Below, one piece after another: positions 27,075 to 36,719 of a stretch of DNA of 64,000 nucleotides. The notes below the pieces were generated by a model. That model had not been told where the DNA came from and did no database searches. It saw only the letters and a list, made by a program, of their open reading frames with translations. The position numbers and the translations under genes were made by a program. How positions within the stretch are numbered: the first letter of the stretch is position 1; the number at the start of each line of letters is the position of its first letter. Source of the stretch: Typhlomys cinereus (taxonomy: Eukaryota; Chordata; Mammalia; Rodentia; Platacanthomyidae); assembly GCA_023101885.1 (NCBI GenBank), contig JALPQD010000632.1, positions 715,637 through 779,636 of the forward strand. The letters run 5' to 3'.

Positions 27075-28505
27075 AATTTAAACAGTTTAAGTTATTTTAG
27101 TCCCCCTGTATTTATTCCATCAATGAGTTTGAAATAATTACAGAGAAATTTTGTCATTGAATTTTGGTTACAAAGCCCTGAAATGATTTTTGTGTAAATG
27201 TTGCCAGGATTTAAAAATATAATTTTAATAAGAATTTTGACCTTGCAGACAACAAAAAATATCCCAGTTTAATCACTTATTTAAATACGCACAATAGTCA
27301 CAAAAGGCCTAATCTTTAGATAATTGAATCTTCCAGGTAATGGTATAATGTGTAGCTAAAAAAAATGAGTCTTAAACAATAATATTATCATCATATCTGG
27401 ATTGACCAATTTGTCTCAGTCCTAAAATGGAGATCTTATTAGAAGTTAAAGGATCTTTGCTAATCTGATTCCTTATTTAATACAAGGGACAAGATACAGA
27501 CTTAGTGGTGAATTACCAATAATACTTGAATAAAATTACTTGAAAAAGACTACAGTTATTACTGATTCTCATATATCAGAAGCATAAAAATAGTAATTAA
27601 CTTCTACATCTCATTTCTTGTTAAAACACTCATTTTCACTATTTCAAATGTCTCCCCACATTTCCTACCAATCTGTGTCTTACACCTATTCTTTTTTCTT
27701 TTCTTCTTTCCTGGGCCCTCTATTTTTTCCCCTTAAATTTTTTCTTCCTTCCTTCCCTGCCTATTTTTGGTCCTTTTCTTTTTATAAGGGTGAGATTTAA
27801 TGATAAGTTTCAGGAAAAAATATAGATGTGTCTTTCCCGACATCAAAAATGCTACATAGGAGAAATAATATTTCTAATTATTATCAAAAAGGTTTTGTTG
27901 CAAAGCAAATTTACATAAGCATATAGTGAACTAGGAAAAGACTTTCTTACCAGAGTTTTGTGACATAAAATATAGATTGCAAATTATACACATGTAATCA
28001 ATTTGAAATACCAGGAAGTAAACTTTGAGCTTCATGTAAATTTCACCTTTAAAGGCTTAATTTGCAATACTGTAGCTCTATTCTTATAAAAAATAATAAT
28101 AGTTTGAATTCTAGTTCGAATTTTACCAAACTCAATTCTTAAAATGGCTACTTTTCACTTTTTTGAATAAGGTTATAATTTCAGCTTTCATCTTAATTTG
28201 CTTAATATAATTCACTTGATCAAATTATTTTTATTCTACATCGTTAAGAGTCACCCCCTCTTTTTGGCATGAGTTAATTTTTAAAAAGTTTTATGGAAAA
28301 AGAATGTAAGAAAAAAATGTAAATTTTTCAATGAAATGTGTGATTTTAAAAATCTAAAATTTGGAAGCTATTTAAAAGGCTAGCTTATTCAAATGATGTG
28401 CACTTACATTTTTAAGGCAATGTGTGAGCTCATTGAATGATCAAACTATTATCCGAATCTTACAGATTCAACTTAAGCTGCTTTGCATTTACCAATGATG
28501 ATCCA
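27075..28505. other. AT-rich intron, nothing recognised
   Basis: No exon or repeat family identified. A pyrimidine-rich stretch lies at about 27695-27780. Confidence 0.5.
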
Positions 28506-28507
28506 TA

Positions 28508-28852
28508 TTGTGGTTTGAATAGAAAACATCCCTCATAGGCTAATGTGTTTGAATACTTGGTTCCCACTTGTGGGCATTGTTTGGGAAAGTTGTTGAATAT
28601 TTAGGAACTTGGAAGAAGTTTATCATTGGGAGTTGAACTTGGGGATTTGAAGCATAGCCCGACATCCTATTCTTTCTTTTTCTCCAAAGTATGGATGTAA
28701 TATGAGCTACCAGCCTCCTTCTCCAGCTATCATGCCCTCACTGTCATGGTAGACTCTAGCCCTCTGGAAGTGTGTTCCAAAATAAAACCTTTCCCTCTAA
28801 ATTGCTATGATCAGAGCATTTTATTAAAGCAACCAAAAGCAAATGGTGATAA
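28508..28852 (+). mobile_element. L1 3' end (Lx-like), antisense to DMD
   Basis: The ordered blocks 'gaatacttggttcccacttg', 'gggcattgtttgggaaagtt', 'tgttccaaaataaaaccttt' and 'attttattaaagcaacc' match the rodent L1 3' terminal pattern. Confidence 0.6.
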
Positions 28853-28854
28853 CT

Positions 28855-29686
28855 TATCAATTCTAAACTCTACTAAAAATGGAATAGTATCATTATCTCA
28901 CTTCATTTACATTATCTATCAAGAAATCTACATTTAGTTAAAACCAACTGTCAATTTTAAACTGAAAATGTACAATTGGGTTACTGGCGTACATATGATA
29001 TGTTGCTTTGGGGGGTCTGTTATGTTGCATAGCTGGTATATTTAAACCATCTGCTTAGATTGTAACTACCATCTCCTGCAAATCTTTATTTGTTCTGTCT
29101 TCCAATCTGTTTCACATGTTATTCTATCACTTCCATGGATAGTCATTGTTTATTGCTTCCTCCTCATCCTTATCCTATTATCAATTTTCTTGGAACAAAA
29201 TTACTTCCCCTGAAGTGTGAAAGACTTGGGAGGAGGAGGAGGTTTTCAAGGTTTTCTTCTCTTTTCTAGTTATGAGACAGGTATGAGCCATACTGATCAA
29301 CAGGACTATTTAAAGCTGAGTCCCAGAAGATGGATCAGATGTCCTCTGCATAGAGTCGCCGAGGAGGATTCAAACAATGTAATACACAGAAACTTCATCA
29401 GTTCCTTTTAAACTGGTGCCCAGGCATGCTTAGGTTACTTTCTTTGTCTAATCTTCTTCCATGGCCTTCATCCTAATTCCTGTAAATTTACCTTGTGTCG
29501 TAGTTAATTGAAAAATTATTTCTGTTGCCTGCTTCTATGGAACCTTAATTGGTAGATATATAAATTGAATAATTTTGCTTTTCTGTTCAAAATCAATAAA
29601 CTCTTAGTATGACTAGGGATCCCCAATATTTGTCCTCTTTTTTTCTCTGTTCAGTCATATCAAATTCTTCCCCATCATGCCACCTT
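28855..29686. other. AT-rich intron, nothing recognised
   Basis: No identifiable repeat or exon. A GGA-rich run near 29229-29244 is short. Confidence 0.5.
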
Positions 29687-29702
29687 AAAAGTCAGTGATA
29701 TG

Positions 29703-30396
29703 CACTTGGAACCAGACCAACCAAATCTCTCCCCATCCTAAAGCTCAGGGAAACTTGCAGAAGAGGGGGTGGCAAGATTGTAAGAGACTAAAGATGTGGA
29801 ATACCAAGGATATGACAGATATTCCACACAAGTTAGGACTGCAGTAGCCATAATCAGACTTAGCAAGACCTACATGGTGACTGACATGTCGACGACCCCC
29901 CAGGGTCTAGCATGGATCACAGGCAGTGGGGTCCTTAGAGGCAAGGGATTAACAGTCATGGTGGTCTTCCCATGCTGGCAGGGAGCCCAGGAAAGGGCTC
30001 TGGGTTATGCCACTGGGTCCTTACACTTTACTAGGGTGGAGGACTCAGAGGGAGGTTTGGCATTCACACTAAAGGATGCTCCAGAGGATAGGGGTGGGGG
30101 GCAGTATTGTGAGAGGGGAAGGGAAGGGGCTGAGGGGAGGGAGAGGGGAGAGAGTGCAGGGGAGACGAGGTGGAGGGGGTGAAGGGAGGGGGAGGGCTGG
30201 GGTACCTATTGAGCTTGTATGATTGGGGAAAAAATTTAAAAAAAGAAGAGAAAGTAATAAGATACATATGCATGGAAATGTCATAATGAAGCATGTCATT
30301 TTGACCAAGAGTAAAAAAAAATGTGGAAACAAATTTAACTTAATAGTTTAATTCACCTTATCAATTACTAAATAAACTTTGCATGCAATACAAAAA
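29703..30396 (+). mobile_element. L1 insertion with probable 3' transduction (copy A)
   Basis: A perfect 16-base target-site duplication (aaaagtcagtgatatg) lies at 29687-29702 and 30397-30412, preceded by TT, so the nick site reads TT/AAAA as L1 endonuclease prefers. The L1 3' UTR runs 29703 to about 30250, including a G-rich tract at 30085-30200 and an A-rich end. About 140 bases of non-L1 sequence follow to 30391, with AATAAA at 30371-30376, then a terminal A9. Read-through into downstream genomic sequence before retrotransposition is the simplest explanation. It lies 1.3 kb downstream of exon 51 in gene order and is antisense to DMD. Confidence 0.8.
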
Positions 30397-30624
30397 AAAA
30401 GTCAGTGATATGGAATCAAATTCCTGTAACATGGTTTCTACTGATCTAAGTGGAAAGAAAAGAGTAGTTTGTTCTTTCTGCTTAAAGCTATACTCACTTC
30501 ATCTAGTTTCAAAAGTTTTCAAAGTTTTGCTTATCTTTTATATTGCTCAGGAAGTTGTTTCAAACTGTGTTCTCTTTTATGACTTGGTCTTCATTGCAAT
30601 AAGTAAAGTAGAAAACCATGATGT

Positions 30625-30680
30625 TTAAAAGAACTCTGGAGGCACATTTCCTGGGTTCAAGCCCCATCACTTCTCTTGCT
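30625..30680 (+). mobile_element. Possible MIR head fragment
   Basis: 'aactctggaggcacatttcc' and 'tgggttcaagccccatcact' resemble the tRNA-like start of MIR. Only about 50 bases are legible. Confidence 0.4.
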
Positions 30681-30684
30681 TCCT

Positions 30685-31015
30685 TGAGCCAGGGGGAAGT
30701 TGGAGAAGGGGCTCTCTGGCCAAGTTTATGAGGGATTATCTTGATCCTAACTGAAGACCTGTCTTCACCTTGGGATAAACCATTCCCTAGATAGGAAATT
30801 GACACTGGTATATATGTGTAGAAAAAGAACTGAGCTCTATCACAAGCACACTCTTTGCTCTTGAGGGTGGATGTAATGTGACCAGTTCCCTCAAGCTCCT
30901 GCTGCTGTGACTTCTTTGTCATGTGAACTGGAACTATGAGCTGAAAAATACTCTTTTACTTGAAGTTGCTTTTGTCAGGGTATTTTATTACAGCAACAGG
31001 AAAAGAACCAAGGAA
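30685..31015 (+). mobile_element. L1 3' end (Lx-like), antisense to DMD
   Basis: 'gagggattatcttgatccta', 'gtggatgtaatgtgaccagt' and 'tattttattacagcaacagg' follow the rodent L1 3' terminal order. It sits about 700 bases from exon 51. Confidence 0.55.
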
Positions 31016-31703
31016 ACTGTGTATTATCTTTTCTATGGTGTTTCTGAAAACACTAAATAACAGATGAAAAGTGTTTAGAGATCAGTGATTGATATACCAT
31101 GAATGTTAAATGTGCTTTAGCTGTTACCCAGTAAGGGGGGAGGTGAGAAATAGAATTTTGTATTAACAAAATTTATTTATTTGAATATGGCTTAGTATAA
31201 ACATCAAGGTTATAATTCAAGTTACCTAAAAATGTTTCATGTCTTGTTCATGTCTTTGTTTTATTTATAGCTAACTTTCAATTATCCTTATCATTTGAGG
31301 AGGAAAATTGTCAGAGACAACTCAGAAGAATAGATAATAAACAATTCCCAGATTATTGTATTTGTCTGTGTAATACATTAACTATGCACGGTGCCAAAAC
31401 AAACAGTTTAAATGTGATCAGCTCAATTGAGGTAATTACTTTGCATTATAGAAACATTTAAAAAAGTTCTCATTCAGTGACTTTAACTCAGTCACCTATA
31501 CTTGTGAAGTTTGTGCTTTTTCCATTTTAAAATGATGATCACTTTGGATAATTGCATGTATCTATGTCCTTGATCAAATTTAGGTTGAAAAGAGTTCTCT
31601 GCTTCCTCATGGAGGAAAAAAGTTATCTAAATACTAGTGGTAAACTAATGAGGAGAATGAAAAGACACACACAAAAACCTTGGCAGCATTTTCTATATTT
31701 CAG
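31016..31703. other. Intron 51 immediately after exon 51, no repeats recognised
   Basis: About 690 bases free of recognisable retroelements, as is usual beside a conserved exon. Confidence 0.55.
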
Positions 31704-31712
31704 TCCTACCTT
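31704..31712 (-). promoter_or_regulatory. Exon 51 splice donor
   Basis: On the minus strand the exon ends AAAAG and the intron begins gtagga. Intron positions +1, +2, +3 and +5 match the mammalian GTRAGT donor consensus, while +4 and +6 do not. The donor follows a complete lysine codon, so intron 51 is phase 0. Confidence 0.92.
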
Positions 31713-31942
31713 TTGCTTGGTGATCATCTCATTGATGTCTTCCAGATCACCCACCATCACCCTCTGTGATTTCAGAACTCGATCAAGCAGAGTCAGCCAG
31801 TCAGTGAGTTCTGTCCAAGCTCGGTTGAAATCTGCCAGAGCAGGTACCTCCAACAGCAAGGAAGATGGCATTTCTACTTTGGATATGGCAGTTTCCTTGG
31901 TAACCACAGGTTGTGTCACTAGAGTAACAGTCTGACTAGGAG
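31710..31942 (-). CDS. DMD: Dystrophin exon 51 (internal coding exon)
   Basis: Dystrophin is the large rod protein that links cortical actin to the sarcolemmal dystroglycan complex in muscle. This exon encodes the end of hinge 3 and the start of a spectrin-like repeat of the central rod (repeat 20 in human numbering). The first two bases complete a codon begun in exon 50, then 77 codons read without a stop to the donor. The peptide starts PSQTVTLVTQ and ends NEMITKQK. Residues 35-50 carry the spectrin helix pattern with W42, L45, W48 and L49. The length of 233 bases equals the human exon as I remember it. Against remembered human sequence I count seven substitutions (residues 2, 22, 29, 50, 54, 56, 74) and no indel. 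The length is not a multiple of three, so loss or skipping shifts the frame. Flanking exons 50 and 52 lie outside the window. Identification is very secure. Confidence 0.97.
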
Positions 31943-31990
31943 CTAAATTAAAAAGAAAAAAGAATAAGGGGGAAGAAAAAAAGAAAAATG
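31943..31990 (-). promoter_or_regulatory. Exon 51 splice acceptor, pyrimidine tract and candidate branch point
   Basis: Read on the minus strand, the intron ends in TTTAG immediately before the exon. About 40 bases of nearly uninterrupted pyrimidine lie upstream, seen on the plus strand as runs of A and G. A CTTAT match to the branch-point consensus puts a candidate branch adenosine at 31965, 23 bases from the exon. The acceptor is certain from the exon match. The branch point is inferred from position and motif only. Confidence 0.88.
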
Positions 31991-31994
31991 AGAA

Positions 31995-32625
31995 ACACAA
32001 GCTAAAAAGCCAATTTCAATAACAATACATCAACTCTAATTGAAGGGTAACAATTTGAGCCCAAATTTATGATGTTAATCATAGCTGTTTCTAACAATGA
32101 AGATACTTTATTGGGCTATACATCAGGGGATATTCAAAAGCAACCATTAATTTCAAGATGATTTAGCTTATTGTTATGGCTGAACAAACAATTTAAACAA
32201 TTACTTTCAATAATAATTATAGAGATTGTAAAGCTTCTAAACAAAACAGAAGTATTCAAACACTTCTAGGTAAGATTTATTTATTTGTTTTTCCCTCAAG
32301 GAGTAAAAATCAAAACTAAAGATTGAATAAGTTTTTATCCAATAATGACTTATGACTTCTTCAAATAAGAAAATTACTATGGAGGAGGAACATAGGGAAA
32401 TCAAAGCCACTGAAATGTTGTTTTATTTCCATATTTTACACTGAGAACACTCCATCATTTTTCCTAGCTTAGTAATAAAAATGATAGCAGTAAAATAAGC
32501 CCAAATTATATTATTTTTGGAAAACAAGAGTCAGTAATACTGTCATTGTGTGATATGTAGCCTTGCTTCATTAGGAAAGCCTAAATTATAATGAATAGTG
32601 TTCAATACTTTAAAGAGGAAAATCA
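31995..32625. other. Intron 50 immediately before exon 51, no repeats recognised
   Basis: About 630 bases without recognisable repeats or alternative exons. Confidence 0.55.
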
Positions 32626-32629
32626 CATG

Positions 32630-32748
32630 GAAGAGAACCCTGCTGTCCATCTTCAGGAACTGTGAGATCTTGGTTATTTAACCTCTCATATTTCAATTTG
32701 TCTCCTCAGTAAATGAGAAAAGGTATTAGGGCAAATGTCATAGGGGGA
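32630..32748 (+). mobile_element. MIR SINE fragment near exon 51
   Basis: 'actgtgagatcttggttatt', 'taacctctcatatttcaatt' and 'tgtctcctcagtaaatgaga' follow the MIR middle segment in order. It lies 0.7 kb from exon 51 and should have an orthologue in most mammals. Confidence 0.6.
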
Positions 32749-32879
32749 CATTTTGTGTATTCAATGATGACTCAAGCAATGCTTAGAGAATAATGCAGGA
32801 AGCAGAATAGACTCATCAACACTATGGTGATTCCAACAATTCTACCAGTTATATTCTTAACAATTGAGGACTGAGCTTT

Positions 32880-33530
32880 TGAGCACATCTGTGAAAGGTG
32901 GTGTAGCTAAGGCAAGCCCCGAGGAAGCCTATGGGACATTATGTACTTGATGTAGGAAGACTCAGTTTACAGTAGGTGGTACCACTGCCTGGGCAGGTGA
33001 ATTAGACAGAGTATTGGTTCAGGATTTTGGCAGACTTAGACAGGCATGCTAGCAAGTGAGAACATTTACCCCTTCTCAGCAATTCCTATGGATACAGTGT
33101 GGCCAGTTCCCTTGGCTTCTGATGTTGGTATATATGCTCTCACAATGTATCCAATGTATCCAAGAATCTTTTTTCAATATTTTATTTATTTATTTTATAT
33201 GCATTGTGTTTCAGAGGGCACTGTGTGTCCCTGTGGAGGAAAAACGGTGACTTCAGGAAACATCCCAAATTGCTTCTACCTCCTTCTTGCTTCACTCTGG
33301 GATTTCTCAGGCTCTGCCTACCAGGGCCCAAAGTACAGGCAGCCAAGGTTTCAGACTGGCGTTTTCACGTGGGACCTGGGATATCAACTCAGGATCTTCT
33401 GCTTGTAAGACAGAGTCTTAATCTCTGAGCCATCTCTCCAGGCTTAGAATCTTAGGCAAGAATAAACCCTTATCCTTCTAAGTCATTTGGGCATGCAGTA
33501 ATATCAACAGAAGAGAAATTGGAATAATGT
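32880..33530 (+). mobile_element. L1 3' end (Lx-like), split by a SINE
   Basis: The first part (32880-33170) has 'taaggcaagccccgaggaag' and 'gtgtggccagttcccttgg'. After the SINE at 33171-33445 it resumes with 'caagaataaacccttatcct' and ends near 33530. A related copy lies at 36206-36550. Confidence 0.6.
33171..33445 (-). mobile_element. Family S SINE inserted in an L1
   Basis: The antisense body includes 'cactgtgtgtccctgtggag', 'aaagtacaggcagccaaggt' and 'ctctgagccatctctccagg'. An 8-base duplication (agaatctt) flanks it at 33163-33170 and 33446-33453, with the interrupted L1 continuing on both sides. The SINE is therefore younger than this L1. Confidence 0.8.
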
Positions 33531-33584
33531 CTAGCACTAGCAGCTAGTCAGCAATGCTAACTTAATATTTTTATTACATGTCTG

Positions 33585-34620
33585 CCCAGCAGGATGGAGT
33601 GAAGGGCATTGCAGGAGCAGCAAAACTGCAAAAGAAAATCAACAAACCACAATCCAGAACTTCAGAGACTCTATATCAATCACATAGAACTAGGCCAGCC
33701 TAATATCTCCCCATCCTGGAGCTCAGGGACATTTGCGGAAGAGGGGGTGGTAAGATTGTAAGAGCAAAAGGATGGGAGGAACAACGATTTGCAAGATTCT
33801 CAACAATAGTTGGGGCCAAAGCAATCATAATGGGACTTTGCATGCCCTGTGCAATGTCCAGCGCACTGTTGCCCTCATAAAGTCTAGCATCTTTTAAGGG
33901 CACCGAGATCCCTGGAGGCAAGGCATTGACAGCCATAGTAGTGCTCCTATGCTTAAGGGGAACAAGAGAAAGGCTTATGGAAATGCCACTGGGTCCTTAT
34001 ATGTCATCGGAGAGGAGGACCCAGTGGAGAGTCAGGCGTACACAATAAAGGACTCTCTGGGAATTGGGGGGGAGGCACTGGGGGATGGGGAGGGAGAGGA
34101 GGGGGAGGAGGGGGTTGGGGGGAGGAGGGGGGAGGGAGGGAACTGGTAAAAAAATTTTAAAATGTATAATTACATTTTTAATAAAAAAAGGCAAAAAAAA
34201 AAAAAAAAAAAGAAAGGACACATTAAGGAGCAATTTGGCTCCAGAGTCAAGGATAAGTATATTTTAAAAAAAATTCTTATTAATAGATAATTGTACACTT
34301 TTGTGGGACAGAATATGATGTTTTTATTTGTTTTTATATTGGCTACTAATCAACTAAAGATTCTTGGGCTATCAATCACCTCAAACATTTATCTTTCTTT
34401 TTTGTAATCAAAGCATTCCTTCGTTTTTTGTTACATGGCATTATTTTGTTAAACTTGGGCATGTTACATTTTGTGTTATGTGGCACTATTTTGTTAAGCC
34501 TGGGTAGCCTCTGTAAAATGGAATAGCCTCACTTATTCTTCTATGTGGCTGTGACTTTGTACCTGTCAGCAAACTTCTGTGAAAAGTTCAATACTAAATA
34601 TTTAACAATTTGCAAAAAAA
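33585..34620 (+). mobile_element. L1 insertion with probable 3' transduction (copy B)
   Basis: A perfect 21-base direct repeat at 33564-33584 and 34621-34641 brackets the insertion. The L1 3' UTR occupies 33585 to about 34192, with a G-rich tract (34062-34141), and ends in A19 at 34193-34211. Then follow 402 bases unlike the other L1 copies (34212-34613) and a second poly(A) run (34614-34620, continuing into the duplication). Two poly(A) runs with non-L1 sequence between them, inside one duplication, is the classic 3' transduction layout. No canonical AATAAA is seen just before the second run. It lies 1.6 kb upstream of exon 51 and is antisense to DMD. Confidence 0.8.
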
Positions 34621-34641
34621 AATATTTTTATTACATGTCTG

Positions 34642-35821
34642 TTTGATTTGAAAACATGTTATAAGTACATACGATGAGACAGTGCAGACAAAGACCATGA
34701 AAAACTGGAGAAAACTCAGTCAGTGGTCTGCATGTAGTCCTATATTTACATAAGGGAGCTAAGCTGATTTGTGGGTGGGAAGAGATCATCTGTCAAACAC
34801 AGCTGGGTGATTAGAACTGAGTAATGGATAGTCTACTGTATACACAAGGGCCTCAGGAGCTTAATATGATTAGTAGGACAGTAGCAAAGAAATACAGGAC
34901 TACAGCTCAGTGGGGAAGCTTTTAGAGAAAGCTAGAAAAAGCATTTTAGTGGAAGATCTTGTACATACAGACAAGGGAGCTATGTGGAGAACACGAAAGT
35001 AAAATCATGTGCCTCCCAGGATTTTTATTTTGATGTGTCAATGGATGAATTTGCATATACTAATTGTAGTTTTCATGTTGTCTCCTCATTAGAGGTGAGT
35101 GGGATGAAGGAGTGTTTCTTCTCTTGAAAATTTCACAGGGTTACCCAGCGTCTCCTTCCCATAGAAGAGCTAATAATGCATCAAGGCAGAAAGAAAAAAA
35201 AGTATTGGAGATGTCAGAATCAGAAATATAAGAAAGTGAAGTAAGTGAAAAAAATCATAGCAACAAATAACACCTCACAAAGCTTTCTCTGACTCTGAGT
35301 GTCTTTCTCAAAAGAAGGAAACCTAATCTGAAGCAGATAAACCAACGTGTGATGTATAGTCTGGAGGGACTATGCATGAGAGTATAAACAAGAGTTGGAA
35401 AGTTTAAAAGAGATTCCAGCAGAGAAGCTGAATCCCTTGGAGAGGACACGTGCGTAAGGCTGAAAGGAGAGCAGAATTAAAATAACATGGTGTGAGCTTA
35501 GAGTAAAACATGAGGTCGACTGGAAAACATGGACAAATTAGTCTGAAAATAGATTCATAATGCATGTGAAGGCAACATAGAGCAGATGGGGAGGAGTTCA
35601 GGGGTATGCAACATTATCGGATAGATCCGCCTTCTTTTCTATTGCATGACTTATTGAAAATCTGACCCTCAAATGAGAGGAGCGATAGAGCTTTGTGTTT
35701 TTCCATTCAGAGAAGTAAGTAGTGAAATGGAAATGATCCTTCCATCTTCAATTTCAATAGAAAGATGAAAAAGATCAGACCACTTTTTTTTTGCAAAATA
35801 TTTTTGGAAAATTATCTACTG
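34642..35821. other. Intron, nothing recognised
   Basis: 1.2 kb without a nameable repeat, exon or RNA gene. Confidence 0.5.
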
Positions 35822-35837
35822 GAAAGACAAGCAAGGG

Positions 35838-36084
35838 GGGCTGGAGAGGTGGCTTAGGGGTTAAGCCTCTGCCTTGCAGGCAGAAGATCCTGAGTTCGGA
35901 TCCTAGACCCCACGTATAGACGCCCGGCGGAAGCGGGGGGGGGGGGGGGGGGGGGGCGGCCTGGGCGGCCTGCGCTTCTGGTCCTGGTAGGGCGGAGCCT
36001 GTGAATCCCGGGGCAGAGTAAACAAGGAGGAGGGGGAGCGTCCATGGTAGTTCCTGAATTCTTCCGTGGTTCTACACGCACACA

Positions 36085-36118
<34 letters not shown>

Positions 36119-36178
36119 CACACACACGCATACATGCACAATTGAACAAATGATAATAAAAAAAATCTGAAAAAAAAT
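35838..36178 (+). mobile_element. Family S SINE, young full-length copy
   Basis: A 16-base perfect target duplication (gaaagacaagcaaggg) lies at 35822-35837 and 36179-36194. The head shows A-box 'tggcttagggg' and B-box 'gagttcggatcc'. CpG sites are largely retained, a G22 run interrupts the body (35935-35956), and an (AC)15 tract (36086-36116) precedes the A-rich end. Intact boxes and the perfect duplication indicate recent insertion by L1-type target-primed reverse transcription. Confidence 0.9.
35935..35956 (+). repeat. Poly(G) run of 22 bases
   Basis: An uninterrupted G22 run inside the SINE body where other young copies have only four to six G or mixed G and C (for example near 53361). 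It probably expanded from a short G run. It could form G-quadruplex structure and is a likely site of sequencing error. Confidence 0.9.
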
Positions 36179-36205
36179 GAAAGACAAGCAAGGGCAAAGA
36201 ATTGT

Positions 36206-36550
36206 TAGTTAAGGCAAGCCTGCAGGAGATTATCTAATTCACTTAGGAAGACTCAGCCCATAGGTGGTAGGTTCATTCCCTGGGCAGATGGATAAAATGG
36301 AAGAGAGAGCTGGTTCAGTAGTTTGGCCTGTTAGCATGCAGGCACGCTGGCAAGTGAAGAGGTTTGCCTTTCTCTCAGCAAATCCTATAGATATTTTGTA
36401 TCCACTTTCCTTAGCACATGATGCAGGTATGGACTCTCCTGCCAGGCTGGACTAGGAACTGTAATCAGAACCTTAAAAAATGATTAAAGCCTCTGGGTGT
36501 TCTAAGTTGGTTGGAATTTTATCAGCAGCATACAGACAAACTGCAATAGC
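36206..36550 (+). mobile_element. L1 3' end (Lx-like), antisense to DMD
   Basis: 'ttaaggcaagcctgcaggag', 'cttaggaagactcagcccat' and 'ggtaggttcattccctgggc' parallel the copy starting at 32880, so the two are from one subfamily. It ends 'ttttatcagcagcatacaga'. Confidence 0.6.
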
Positions 36551-36619
36551 ATTTTAATATTAGAAATTATTGCTTGAGGAGGAAGGAACAAGTATGATTA
36601 TAAACACCTAACAATAGCA

Positions 36620-36716
36620 GAGGATGCTGGGATGCCTCAGCAGGTAAAGATGGGTGTGTGCAAACGTGACAACTTGAGTTCAATCACTGGAGTCCACAGG
36701 GTGGAAGGAGCGAAAT
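36620..36716 (+). mobile_element. B2/B3-like SINE head fragment
   Basis: 'atgctgggatgcctcagcag' and 'cttgagttcaatcactggag' with 'agggtggaaggagcg' match a rodent tRNA-headed SINE of the B2/B3/RSINE group. The rest is truncated. Confidence 0.5.
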
Positions 36717-36719
36717 GAA

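Larger units (their letters stand above)
1..31709 (-). other. DMD: DMD intron 51, 5' portion
   Basis: Everything below the exon is intron downstream of exon 51 in transcription order. No exon 52 sequence was recognised, so intron 51 exceeds 31.7 kb here. The part nearest the exon (25-31.7 kb) carries young L1 and SINE insertions. The distal 25 kb is AT-rich with only older, decayed repeats. Confidence 0.93.

Noticed and set aside
30064..30332. Proline-rich open frames on the minus strand
   Set aside because: They are translations of the complement of the L1 G-rich polypurine tract. The same artefact recurs at 33997-34233 and 42793-43122.
31623..31709. Extension of the dystrophin open frame past the exon 3' boundary
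   Set aside because: The GT donor at 31708-31709 and the match to the known exon length end the coding part at 31710. The open frame beyond is intron read-through.
1..31709. Presence of dystrophin exon 52, or of exon 50 above the exon 51 position
   Set aside because: I looked for their characteristic coding sequence in the expected orientation and did not see it. Intron sizes in other mammals place them outside this window.
31552..31935. 127-codon plus-strand open frame over exon 51
   Set aside because: It is the opposite-strand shadow of the dystrophin exon. The minus-strand reading matches dystrophin residue by residue.
35854..36187. Cysteine/valine repeat open frames at (CA)n and (TG)n tracts here and at 44478, 53244, 60083 and 61456
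   Set aside because: They are translated microsatellite plus SINE body sequence. The same peptide pieces recur because the SINE family recurs.
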